Below are positions 22,893 to 32,344 of a stretch of DNA of 64,000 bases, in pieces. This DNA comes from Closterium sp. Naga37s-1 (lineage: Eukaryota; Streptophyta; Zygnematophyceae; Desmidiales; Closteriaceae), in NCBI GenBank assembly GCA_947471745.1, contig CANJKZ010001018.1, positions 2,288,001 to 2,352,000 on the forward strand, written 5' to 3'. A program made the translations under genes and the position numbers. The stretch's first letter is position 1; every line of letters starts with the position of its first letter. The notes under the pieces are model-generated. The model was not told the DNA's origin, ran no database searches, and saw only the letters and a list, made by a program, of their open reading frames with translations.

Positions 22893-23492
22893 ATGAGGCG
22901 TTCCAAGATTTTCTTCGTCCTGCTCGCGCTCGCCCTGCTCATATCCCTCGCGCTGGCGCCTTCGTGCCGCGCGAATGCGATCGAAGCGGAAGACGACGCA
23001 GACGATGATGCTGTCATTTCCGCCGACGCGGCTTCGCCTCCTGGTGAGTTATTCCGCTACTTGCCGCGAAAGCCCCCTGTGTCTCTCACTTGACCTACCG
23101 TGGATCTGTATATTCAATGGTTCGTTGCTTTCCCTCCTTGCCTTCAAGTTGTTTCCAGTTCTCGACTGGGCGTTGTTCCGCACGAGCAGGCCTTTCATGT
23201 GGTACGGTACCCTCAGTTATATAGCGACTGATTGCTGACATGATGTTGTCTCTTGCCCTCCCTTCTTCCAGGTCTCGTCGAAAAGCTGTTCGGCGCGAGT
23301 AGGCGGTTCCTGTGGTCGCCCCGCATGCTGTCATGCAAGTCCGACTGCGAGGAGAAGAACAAGAAGTGCAACACGGATTACAACAAGTGCAAGCGCGAGA
23401 ACAAGGACGACGAGCATGACCACAAGAGGTGCACGCACAAGTACGAGCATTGCAAGAAAAAGGCCAAGAAGTGCCGCTCCAAGTGCGACTAA
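22893..23492 (+). CDS. Secreted cysteine-rich peptide with mirror-symmetric Cys spacing
   Basis: Two exons, 22893-23043 and 23272-23492, encode 123 residues. A strong signal peptide (FFVLLALALLISLAL) precedes an acidic stretch (residues 31-45), a linker and a very basic C-terminal domain. Eight cysteines at 72, 76, 83, 90, 104, 111, 118 and 122 give gaps 3-6-6-13-6-6-3, a palindrome. The gaps of 3 and 6 place all four cysteines of each half on one face of a helix. A helical hairpin joined by up to four disulfides is therefore inferred. The layout (signal, acidic pro-region, basic Cys core) resembles processed antimicrobial or signalling peptides, but no family was recognised and no function is claimed. 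The 5' UTR is interrupted by copia A. Confidence 0.82.
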
Positions 23493-23494
23493 AG

Positions 23495-23562
23495 CAAAAG
23501 CTGAATTCAGACTTGCAAGCAATATTTTCAAAAGCTGAATTCAGACTTGCAAGCAAGATTTC
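23495..23562 (+). repeat. Short tandem duplication in the peptide gene 3' UTR
   Basis: AAAGCTGAATTCAGACTTGC occurs twice in direct succession just after the stop codon, about 30 bp apart. Confidence 0.8.
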
Positions 23563-23641
23563 AGGATGGTTGGGACGGTAGATTGGGACAGTACTTATTC
23601 CTGTTCGAGCTATATTTGTCAGTCGTAGGCAGAGCCAAGAG

Positions 23642-24083
23642 TGTTACGAATAGTGGTTAGTGAAAACACTATTGAGCACTCCTCACCGTAGCACAATCGA
23701 AGCACGCACTATCGAGAGCGAAGGCGAAAAGGCAGAAGAAATGCGAAGGGACAGGCGGTTACGAGGAGCATCTGGACCGTCGGGCAGACAGCATCAGGCA
23801 GCAGCAGTGGCGAGGATTCTGCCTGAACAGTTCCGTAACCACCCGGAGTCGCACGGTTGGATTTCGCTGTAATAAGGGAATGTACCCCTTAGAGTACATG
23901 GCTAGCTAGGTCGCTTCGTATTCCTCTGTACTCCTATTTATATCCTTTGTATTGCACGTTTTTATCATCTCAAGCATTTACATTCACTCTGCTATTGAGG
24001 TCAAGGGCCCACCACCACTAGATTAGAAGTGTGCGAACCTTCCTGAGGTGATCCTGGTCACGATCAACTTTCTGATCGCTACA
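23642..24083 (+). repeat. 5' LTR of copia B
   Basis: 442 bp, matches 30040-30481 with three substitutions, including G/A near 23790, T/C near 23824 and T/A close to the 3' end. The small open frame 23660-23872 occurs in both LTRs and has no recognisable product. Confidence 0.95.
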
Positions 24084-24096
24084 TGGTATGAGAGCG
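24084..24096 (+). other. Primer binding site of copia B
   Basis: TGGTATGAGAGC is one base from the common plant copia PBS for initiator tRNA-Met. Confidence 0.88.
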
Positions 24097-24176
24097 ACTC
24101 AGGAATCCTTCGCACCGCCACCACCGAAATATTCGGCGAACGGAAAGTGGCGTCCGGCACACGCTCACGTGTGAGA

Positions 24177-25073
24177 ATGGCCGGAGGGTCTGGAGGTCAG
24201 ATGAATCTGACGGCTGAAGCGCAGACTAATCCAGCTGCGACAAACGAGGACACGACGACAATCCCTTCCGTCGTCCTCGCACAACTGCTTCAGCGACTCA
24301 CGAGCCTGGAGCAAGGGCTCCAAACATTGCGGAATGGCGACGCGGGAACAGCTTCCCAACCCACTCAACCGGCCTCGAACGGCCAGAACTCCGCCCCGCA
24401 AGGCTTCTCTCTTGACACAAACGGCTCAACACCCAAAACTCCCTGAACCAGCGATGAAGCAATTCTCTCTGCGCAATCAAGGTTTTTGAGCATATCAAAA
24501 ATAAAGACAAGTGTGTGCTTTGACGGCAGAGACTTCTATACCTGGAGCTTCGAGCTGGAGCTGCTGCTGCAAAACGCGCAGATTTATCATTATTTCGACG
24601 GGAGCTACTCGGGACCTACGGAAGACACTGACGACGCAAAAACCAAGTACTACAACGAGTCTCTGATGGCGTACGGGGTTCTTCTGCGGAACATGTCGCC
24701 GACGGAGCAGTTGAGCATTCGCTCATACAAAACCTCCCCTGCTCCAGCCCTCAACGCCTAGCGCCACCTGAACGGTGTGTACCAACCCAAGGACTCAGTG
24801 TCGTCGAGCCGCCTGCTCCAGCAGCTACTGGAGACAAAGATGGCACCAGGAGAGAAGGCCAACAGCTATCTGAATCGCTGTCGGAGCTTACGCGATCAAA
24901 TCGCGAAGTTGGGGAGTACAATTTCTGAAGAAATCTTCGTAAATATCGTACTCCAAGGGCTCGGCCCCGAGTAGCGGCCCTGCAAGGCGCTGCTCCGACA
25001 GCAGGGGGTCATCTCGGAGGCCGCCCTTTGCGCCGCCCTCCTCGTCGAACAACGGGATATGGACCAGCAGTGA
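24177..25073 (+). pseudogene. Copia B Gag region, interrupted by four stops
   Basis: Starts at an ATG (MAGGSGGQMN) and stays in one frame, with stops TGA 24444, TAG 24759, TAG 24972 and TGA 25071. Between stops the text is typical copia Gag: CFDGRDFYTWSFELELLL, then LETKMAPGEKANSYLNRCRS. No frameshift is needed, so damage is by substitution only. Each stop is one C-to-T step from CAG or CGA. Confidence 0.88.
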
Positions 25074-28000
25074 CCAGCGCCACGACGAGAGAGAGAACGT
25101 CTCGCCTTCTACGCAGACAACACGGAAGAGCGACGACCACGGCGCCTCTACTGCAAAATCTGCAGGAATTTCGGGCATCTAGCGGACCGATGCAAGCATC
25201 GATCTCGCCCTCGTCAGACCAATCCGAGCACTTGGTCCGGCAGACAAGACGTGAGGAACGACACGCGTCCCGCCCAGGGGTATCAACCCCCATCGCGCAA
25301 CCTGAATCCGACAACTCAGCAGCAGCAGTCACCTCAGACTGCCCCCGTCCGTAATGTCATGGGGAACATGACCATGACGAGCGGCTCCCGTCGCCCGCGC
25401 GCACGCTCACTTTCACCTGAGCTAGCGCCTGACCCAATCGAAGCATCGCCGAACAACAATCCGTTCAGCACGCATCATGACTTCAGCGACGACAACAACC
25501 AGGACTGGAATCTCCCAGTCCCGCTGCTTGAGAGCCCTCCGCACGTACCTGACATGCGGCCGGCACCGATCGACTGGATCGCACGCGAACAATTCTTGAA
25601 GGTTGACACTCCGCACATCGTCACTCCGCGACTGGCGCTGCTCGCGCGAAACGATAACAGGCGCTACAACAACTGGTACCTGGACAGCTGCTGTGGGCAG
25701 CACATGGTGGGCTCTGAGCGTTACATATCCAACGCCATCGCCACCCCCGAAGTCACTTACGTCACAGTGGCGAACACCACGCGGCTACGCGCAAGCGCGC
25801 AAGGCATTGTTGTGCTCAAGGCACATGGAAGCAGAACACACATCACCCTGAATGATGTGTTGATCGTGCAGAATCTCCGCTTCAACCTACTCTCGGCGGC
25901 GCAACTCCTGGATTGCGGAGTCACCCTCAGCACCGACCCCGAGACGTGCGACATCCTGCTTCACTTCACGATGCCGAACAAGACGCGCAAGCGGATCGGA
26001 CGGGCGTGCGCCAAGAACGGCGTCTACGTTCTCGACTTCGACATTCTCGACTGCAGCGGCGACTCGCAGGAGTTGATTGATCTCGTTCCCCTGCGCTTCG
26101 AACATATTCATCGCCGCGATTGGAAGCACCCCGATGGGCGCCCCTGGGTGGCACACCACCCACACCCGCGCGAGCTGGCGCTGCACGACCCCGATCCTGA
26201 CGGCGTCTGCAGGGACTGTCACACACCGACAACCTCGACGAGCGCGATCGCCGGCCGCAGCCTCGCCGCCATTCGCGAAGCAGAGCGCGACGCACCGCCT
26301 GAGGAGGGTTTATCCCTGCTGGAGTTAGAAACAGCTACACGGGTCGTGTTCGGCACACCGGAACACCCTCTTCCAGGACCCGCATCCCAACATCTCCAAG
26401 GATTGCTCCGCGGCGTTGGCGTCGGCACCTTCGACGCACATGGGAATCCCCGTCCCTACACCGAACAGAAGGCGGCAGAGATATACTCTCACCGGCGCGA
26501 TTCAAAGCAACGGCTCTCGCCTTCAGAAAAAGAAGCACTGGCGCAACGTGAAGCAGAAGAGCTTCGACAGAAGAGCCTCACCGAGGCACGCGGAACCCTC
26601 GCCTGGGACGAGGAAAGCGCCTCCAATGAAGGGGGGTGGGGGAGCGCTGGCGGTTGGGGAACAAGCGACACAGGCGGCTGGGGAGCCGCAACCGGCGGCA
26701 ACACAGGCGGATGGGGCGCCGCATCTGGCGGAGAAACGAGCGGATGGGGAGCATTCCGTGAGGAACAAAGGGGGGAAGAGGAAGCGGAACCTGCGCAAAT
26801 TGAGGCCGAACCTCCTATTGTCCCTCTCGGACGCCCTCCGCGCCGCCCTGCACTAGGACCTCCGCCACCAGACATCCCCTTCGGCAGTGACCCCTGGGAC
26901 ACCATCGACTGGGGCAGTGAACCACTCACCCCGCGACGCACTGTCTACGGACCTGCCCCTGAACCGCGCGAACCGACATTCATCCCTGGCACAATCCCCG
27001 GAACCAATATCCCTTACTCCATCATCCGCGACAGAGAGTTTCTCGCCCTCATGCTAACGACGGCGAACGAGGAAGAAGAAGAGAATGAGGAAGCAGCTCC
27101 CACACCTGCATCTGCACCTGACGAAGACCCCGCAGCTGCACTTGCGCGCTACATGCGCACCTCCGGATTTTGCGCCGACGATGCCATCTGGCATCAGCGC
27201 TTAGGTCACCCTTCGCGCACGACTCTGAAGAACTGCATCGAAGCCGGCGTCTTCGCACCTGGCGCGCTGCTGCGCCCTGATGGCTCCGAAGTGACAGGAG
27301 GAACTCACCCGCGCAGATGCACCGTCTGCCCCGAAGCAGCGCTGAGTCACCAGCCCTTCCCCCTACTCGACCCAGGAACCAACCGCTACGCCAAGCTAGA
27401 GAAGGTTTACAGTGATTTCCTCAACGTAGGTCACTGCGGCATCAACGACGAGCTCTACACACTCACCTTCATCGACGCCGGAACACGCCACGTATGGGTC
27501 GTAAACGTGGAAGCACGCAGCAGAGCCTACGAAGCTTTCCGCCTGTGGCTGGCGCACGCGCAGCGGCTATCTGGGGAGAAATTGAAGATCTGGCAGTCCG
27601 ACGGCGCAGCGGAGTTCAGGAGCACGGAGCTGCAGAATTTACTCGCGCAAAAGGGGATCGAGCATCACATCTCTCTCCCCTACGCGCATCAGCAGCAGGG
27701 TGTAGCAGAACGCACGAATCGCACCCTCATGACGAAGGTGCGGGCGCTAATGCGGCAGGCGAAGCTCCCGCCGATCTACTGGACCTACGCGATGCACCAC
27801 GCCGTGCGAGTACACAACTTGCTGTCAACCACCGCAATCACCGGCAACTCCTCGCCGCATGTGAAATGGACAGGAAGGAAGGGAGACACCTCCATGCTCC
27901 GTGTCTGGGGGTGCATGGTTCAATACCGACCGCCAACATCAACCATCGGGAAGTTTAAGAGCCGCGCGCGCTGGGGAATCCACCTCGGCATCAGCCACGA

Positions 28001-28478
28001 ACACAAGGCGTGGATCATCCTGGATCTCCTAAGCCAGAAAATCAAAAATGCGCGCGACGTTATTTTCTACGAGCGGCTGTTTCTGCAGCAATTCCGTGAG
28101 GACGAGCAAACGAACGCAAACCGCGTCTACGCCAACGAAGGCCACAGCTACGCTTCGCCTGAGGACGAAGCTGCAGCGGAGATTCTGGAGCAAGATCCCA
28201 GAGGGGAGTTCACGAGGGGCGATCGCCGCGACGACGACGACGATGATTCAGGAGAAGGAGGAACGGGCACAGCGGGAGGAGGTGCAGCAGGAGGAAGCGG
28301 AAGCGGCGGAGACACAGCACCACCAGCACCGCCTGAACCAGAAAGCGATGATGACGACGTGCAGGAAGTCGTCACCCAACATCGCCATGACAGCACCATC
28401 ACTGGCCTTCAACTCCTGGGACTACACGCTGCCGTCTCCCCTGCTCCGCGCATCATCGAGCCTAAGAACCCACGATAG
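25074..28478 (+). CDS. Copia B zinc knuckle, protease, WG-repeat linker and integrase
   Basis: Open from the last Gag stop to a TAG at 28476. Order: CCHC knuckle CKICRNFGHLADRC; protease region with LDSCCGQHM, where the expected DSGA has Cys for Gly; a long linker holding five WG motifs (26630-26755); GAG-pre-integrase WHQRLGHP...CTVC; integrase with D in VYSDFLN, D in WQSDGAAEF and E in QQQGVAERT; then an acidic and Gly-rich C-terminal tail. The integrase triad is intact. The altered protease motif and the stops suggest that this copy is non-autonomous. Confidence 0.92.
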   Translation, partial: PAPRRERERLAFYADNTEERRPRRLYCKICRNFGHLADRCKHRSRPRQTNPSTWSGRQDVRNDTRPAQGYQPPSRNLNPTTQQQQSPQTAPVRNVMGNMTMTSGSRRPRARSLSPELAPDPIEASPNNNPFSTHHDFSDDNNQDWNLPVPLLESPPHVPDMRPAPIDWIAREQFLKVDTPHIVTPRLALLARNDNRRYNNWYLDSCCGQHMVGSERYISNAIATPEVTYVTVANTTRLRASAQGIVVLKAHGSRTHITLNDVLIVQNLRFNLLSAAQLLDCGVTLSTDPETCDILLHFTMPNKTRKRIGRACAKNGVYVLDFDILDCSGDSQELIDLVPLRFEHIHRRDWKHPDGRPWVAHHPHPRELALHDPDPDGVCRDCHTPTTSTSAIAGRSLAAIREAERDAPPEEGLSLLELETATRVVFGTPEHPLPGPASQHLQGLLRGVGVGTFDAHGNPRPYTEQKAAEIYSHRRDSKQRLSPSEKEALAQREAEELRQKSLTEARGTLAWDEESASNEGGWGSAGGWGTSDTGGWGAATGGNTGGWGAASGGETSGWGAFREEQRGEEEAEPAQIEAEPPIVPLGRPPRRPALGPPPPDIPFGSDPWDTIDWGSEPLTPRRTVYGPAPEPREPTFIPGTIPGTNIPYSIIRDREFLALMLTTANEEEEENEEAAPTPASAPDEDPAAALARYMRTSGFCADDAIWHQRLGHPSRTTLKNCIEAGVFAPGALLRPDGSEVTGGTHPRRCTVCPEAALSHQPFPLLDPGTNRYAKLEKVYSDFLNVGHCGINDELYTLTFIDAGTRHVWVVNVEARSRAYEAFRLWLAHAQRLSGEKLKIWQSDGAAEFRSTELQNLLAQKGIEHHISLPYAHQQQGVAERTNRTLMTKVRALMRQAKLPPIYWTYAMHHAVRVHNLLSTTAITGNSSPHVKWTGRKGDTSMLRVWGCMVQYRPPTSTIGKFKSRARWGIHLGISHEHKAWIILDLLSQKIKNARDVIFYERLFLQQFREDEQTNANRVYANEGHSYASPEDEAAAEILEQDPRGEFTRGDRRDDDDDDSGEGGTGTAGGGAAGGSGSGGDTAPPAPPEPESDDDDVQEVVTQHRHDSTITGLQLLGLHAAVSPAPRIIEPKNPR
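26630..26755 (+). repeat. WG/GW-repeat block in copia B
   Basis: Five Gly-Trp-Gly units (GGWGS, GGWGT, GGWGA, GGWGA, SGWGA) spaced 6 to 11 residues apart within a Gly/Thr/Ser-rich linker between protease and integrase. WG/GW repeats in disordered regions are known Argonaute-binding hooks (for example in plant Pol V and SPT5L). That function here is only inferred. Confidence 0.8.
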
Positions 28479-30032
28479 GCTCTCACAAGCCCACACAGCA
28501 AGGAGTGGCGCGAAGCAATGGATGCAGAAATCCGAGCGCTCGAGTCACGCGACACCTGGGTGCTCGTCGACCGTGCAGCAGTTAAGGGGAGAAGGATTCT
28601 CTCCGGGAAATGGGTTTTCCGCGTGAAGACAAGAGCTGACGGGACGATTGAGCGCTTCAAGGCGCGCTGGGTGGTGCGTGGCTACAATCAGAGGCACGGG
28701 ATTGATTTCGACCAGACATTTGCACCGGTCAGCCGTCACACGTCCGTCAGAATTCTGCTCGCCATCGCAGCCGCACGACACCTACCACTCCGACAGATCG
28801 ATGTGAAGAATGCGTTCCTATACGCGTTAGTGGACGCCGTGATTTACGTGGAACAGCCACACATATACGGCGACGGAGACCCACGCGTCTGCCAGCTGCG
28901 CAAGTCCCTCTATGGGATCAAACAGGCACCAAGGCTCTGGCAGAAGTACCTGCACAACATACTGCTTGAAATCGGGTTCAAGCAGCTGCCCCACGATCCT
29001 GGGATGTATCGCCGCGATTTCCGCGGCGAATACATCCTGCTCACGGTCTACGTCGACGACCTCCTCTACACAGGGTCAAGCAACGAACTGCTTGAGCAAT
29101 TCGAGAAAAGCCTCGCAGGGCGCGTCGACATCACCTGCAATCATGACGTGAAGCAGTTTCTCGGACTCAACATCACCTACTCGCCGGAAGCCATTCATCT
29201 CTCAGCAGCGAAGTATGCGGAGGAGCTTAGCAAGCGCTTCAACATTGCGCCTGCACCACTCTCCACCCCTTACCGCACTCCAGGACCCAACCACAAGCCT
29301 GACAACAAAGCCCTGTCCCCTGCTGGGCTTCACACTTACCAGCAGCAGTTGGGGTGCCTGCTTTTCGCATCTGTCACCTGCAGGCCCGATCTCTCCTACA
29401 TCGCAAGCCAGTTGGCTCAGTACTCGCGCAAACCAACGGCTGAGAACCTCTCAGATCTTCAGCGAGCCCTTCAATTCTTCGTCTCCACACCCAATGTCGG
29501 GCTCAGTTACTCCACCATCCCAACCACATTCTTCAGCCTCGTCGGCTACGTGGATGCCGATCACGCCGCTGATCCTAACAATCGACGGTCCAGGACAGGA
29601 TTCCTCTTCCGCCTCGAGCCCAGCGGCCCCATCTCCTGGAACTCTCAGAAGCAGGAGTTGGTTGCCCTGTCATCAGCGGAAGCTGAATTCATCGCAGCAA
29701 CAGCAGCTGTTCGCGAAGGTCTCTACCTTCAGGAACTGCTGCAGGAAGCGAAAATTCCGTCCTCAACGAACTTTCGCCTGCACTGCGACAACCAGAGCGC
29801 GATCAGGATCGCGAACAAACCTGGCTTCGTCAACCGCACCAAGCACATCGCACTGCGGTACTTCTTCGTCAAGGACGAAGTTGACAAGGGCAAAGTTGAC
29901 CTGACATACTGCCCAACGGGTGACATGGCAGCTGACTTCCTCACGAAGAAACTGCCGCGTCAACAGTACCAGCACTGCTCCGAACTCAGCGGGGTAGTCA
30001 AGCGGGTCAATGCTCGCTACGGCCAGGAGTGA
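28479..30032 (+). CDS. Copia B reverse transcriptase-RNase H part, in frame after a TAG
   Basis: Continues in the same frame after the TAG at 28476-28478. RT shows DTWVLVDR, KWVFRVKT, GIDFDQTFAPVSRH, IDVKNAFLYA, LYGIKQAPRLW and the active site YVDDLLYTG. RNase H shows YVDADHAADP, SSAEAEFIA, HCDNQSAIRI and TKHIALRYF. Ends in TGA, eight bases before the 3' LTR, overlapping the polypurine tract region. Domains are complete. Confidence 0.94.
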   Translation, partial: ALTSPHSKEWREAMDAEIRALESRDTWVLVDRAAVKGRRILSGKWVFRVKTRADGTIERFKARWVVRGYNQRHGIDFDQTFAPVSRHTSVRILLAIAAARHLPLRQIDVKNAFLYALVDAVIYVEQPHIYGDGDPRVCQLRKSLYGIKQAPRLWQKYLHNILLEIGFKQLPHDPGMYRRDFRGEYILLTVYVDDLLYTGSSNELLEQFEKSLAGRVDITCNHDVKQFLGLNITYSPEAIHLSAAKYAEELSKRFNIAPAPLSTPYRTPGPNHKPDNKALSPAGLHTYQQQLGCLLFASVTCRPDLSYIASQLAQYSRKPTAENLSDLQRALQFFVSTPNVGLSYSTIPTTFFSLVGYVDADHAADPNNRRSRTGFLFRLEPSGPISWNSQKQELVALSSAEAEFIAATAAVREGLYLQELLQEAKIPSSTNFRLHCDNQSAIRIANKPGFVNRTKHIALRYFFVKDEVDKGKVDLTYCPTGDMAADFLTKKLPRQQYQHCSELSGVVKRVNARYGQE

Positions 30033-30039
30033 AGGGGGG
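30031..30039 (+). other. Polypurine tract of copia B
   Basis: GAAGGGGGG immediately before the 3' LTR. Confidence 0.85.
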
Positions 30040-30481
30040 TGTTACGAATAGTGGTTAGTGAAAACACTATTGAGCACTCCTCACCGTAGCACAATCGAAG
30101 CACGCACTATCGAGAGCGAAGGCGAAAAGGCAGAAGAAATGCGAAGGGACAGGCGGTTACGAGGAGCATCTGGACCGTCGGGCAGACAACATCAGGCAGC
30201 AGCAGTGGCGAGGATTCTGCCCGAACAGTTCCGTAACCACCCGGAGTCGCACGGTTGGATTTCGCTGTAATAAGGGAATGTACCCCTTAGAGTACATGGC
30301 TAGCTAGGTCGCTTCGTATTCCTCTGTACTCCTATTTATATCCTTTGTATTGCACGTTTTTATCATCTCAAGCATTTACATTCACTCTGCTATTGAGGTC
30401 AAGGGCCCACCACCACTAGATTAGAAGTGTGCGAACCTTCCTGAGGTGATCCTGGTCACGATCAACTTTCTGATCGCAACA
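30040..30481 (+). repeat. 3' LTR of copia B
   Basis: 442 bp, direct repeat of the 5' LTR with three differences. Confidence 0.95.
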
Positions 30482-30502
30482 AATAGTATATCACATGAGC
30501 CC

Positions 30503-31321
30503 TGTTGGTGCAACCCTACGGTTTGCACTCGGCTTGTTGTCCGTGTGCGTGAATGTGTGTGTGTATGGAATGGTATGAGGGCATGGGATAATATATATTT
30601 CAAGCTTATAATTGTGTGTGAATGTTGAGTCATGATGTCGAGTGTGTGTGTCGAGTCACTAGCGAGTTATCGCTAGACGCGTGTTACGCGGTCGTTTGTG
30701 TCTCGCGCGCGGTTTCTATTTTGTCGTGCGCGGTTTCTATTTTGTCCTGTGTCGAACGTTCGGCGTGTCGCAGGTGTGTGCAGCAGACCCATCAAGAACT
30801 CAAGGATGAGTTTGTGATGAAGAGCCCGAGCCTTGGTGTCAAGCCTCAAGTGATTTCGAAGCTCGCCAAAAGGGTACACCTCAAGATATTGAAGATAGTT
30901 ACATTACTTTGTGTAGTGTAACATTTCACTTGGTGTAGGCCCTAGTGAAGGGTAGTTTCGAGACCCTTCGTGGTTGGGGACAGTGTGGCACTGTTCCACA
31001 TCGTTGTACCTCGGCTCTTGGGGTTTGTTGGAGCTGGGAGTCATTCCCAACTCGTAACTCTTCCTATCTTGTGTTCTAAGACTATAGTGGCTGCCATAGT
31101 ACCGTTCGTTCAAGCCAACGCTGTGTCGTCAATTCTTTATCAAATCGTGAAATCTAAATTGATAATTGTAGACGACGTGAAGACGCTCCAGATCCAATTT
31201 GAATCAAGTCATTTGCAGCTGTGAGCAGAACGCTATCAACGTTTGAAGCCGCTGTGCAGAAATCCGTCTGTGCTCTCTATCTTTCGTTTTAAGCACATTC
31301 AAGCCTATTGTGACTATAACA
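30503..31321 (+). mobile_element. Solo LTR (819 bp) with 5-bp target duplication
   Basis: Begins TGTTGGTGCAACCC and ends ...GACTATAACA, so the ends are TGTT/AACA inverted repeats. It is flanked by AGCCC at 30498-30502 and 31322-31326. No internal coding domains are present. TATA-like ATAATATATATT lies near 30588. The structure fits an LTR left after recombination between two LTRs. Its sequence does not match the LTRs of elements A or B, so a third family is implied. A small frame at 30622-30921 is not considered a gene. Confidence 0.75.
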
Positions 31322-31326
31322 AGCCC

Positions 31327-32344
31327 GATATTAGCTGCTATGTTCTTGGGTGAAGGTTATTACCTGGATCTTTCTTTTGGTGGGACATTCGTGTGCAGAA
31401 AGCCTATTCTAAGTACTTCAGCTATTTGTGTCACATTGCACGACCTGGTATCACATCATGCTATAAACAGCCCCTGCTACCCTCCTATCATACCCTGCCA
31501 GCCTGATAGCAACAGCACAATGTGGTGAGCAGATGCACCAACAGGGCTGCTGTGCTGCCAAGCTACAAGCAATCTATACTGAAGTCAGCAAATGACACCT
31601 TACAAACCACAAGTCATCTTCCCAGTATCGTGCCATAACACCACCACCAACCCCTGCCCCTGCTCGAAATGACTCTGTAATCATACCATCAGACACAGAA
31701 GCACCCTTCGGAGCAGAGGCACCGAGAGGGCTGTCATGCCCATTCCCTTGCCTACCAGACACTGAGAGGGACACTGAGGTGATTTGAGGGCTAAGTGTTG
31801 GGCGTGGGGGGACACTGAGAGGGCGGACTGGGAGAGCTTGGCAGCCGAGATGCGGTTTCGCTCCTCTAAAGCGGTTATGTAGCGAAGGGCGAGCAGGGAG
31901 GGGGTGGGGGCTGTGACTGTATGGGATGTGAGTGCATGAGATGTGAATGCATGGGATGGGGCCGTGATTGCGTGGGAAAGGGTTGCGTGGGTGTTGGTTG
32001 CGTGGGAGAGGGTTGCGTGGGTGTGTGATAGAGCCAATGGATGAGATGGCATGGGCTGCTACGGATGTTGCTGGTATGGGTGTGTTTGGAAGGGGAGTGC
32101 TTAGCTCAGATGTGCCACAGGCTTTTCACGTGAACTTAAATGCAGGGTCCATTCCAGATGAGGTGAAACAGCAGCCAGCGTGACAACGGCTACTGCTTCT
32201 GACAGAGGCATGTGGAAACGCGTGTGAGCAGCCCTTGAGCCAGCAGCTTCTGACCCAGGCGATAGACCACAGAGATAGTCTTGTGCCGCATGGTGCAGAG
32301 AGGGATGAGATGAGTATGAAGAGAGCGGGGCCACATAGTACAAG
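31327..32344. other. Intergenic region with a decayed copy of the SET gene last exon
   Basis: No gene supported. Around 31920-32035 there is a minisatellite-like GCATGGGATG/GCGTGGG region. On the minus strand 32310-32190 repeats the last SET exon (RHKTISVVYRLGQKLL...) without its acceptor AG and ends in its own stop at 32192-32190. Segments near 32500-32560 and 32620-32690 are copies of each other. Confidence 0.6.

Larger units (their letters stand above)
23642..30481 (+). mobile_element. Ty1/copia LTR retrotransposon, element B
   Basis: A 6840-bp element with 442-bp LTRs (TGTTACGAAT...ACA) differing at three positions as read here, so fairly young. Flanks are AAGAG (23637-23641) and AATAG (30482-30486), an imperfect 5-bp duplication. 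The PBS TGGTATGAGAGC follows the 5' LTR and the polypurine tract GAAGGGGGG precedes the 3' LTR. The polyprotein frame is one register throughout but is broken by five stop codons, all TAG or TGA. It is unrelated in sequence to element A beyond the shared domain plan. Confidence 0.95.
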
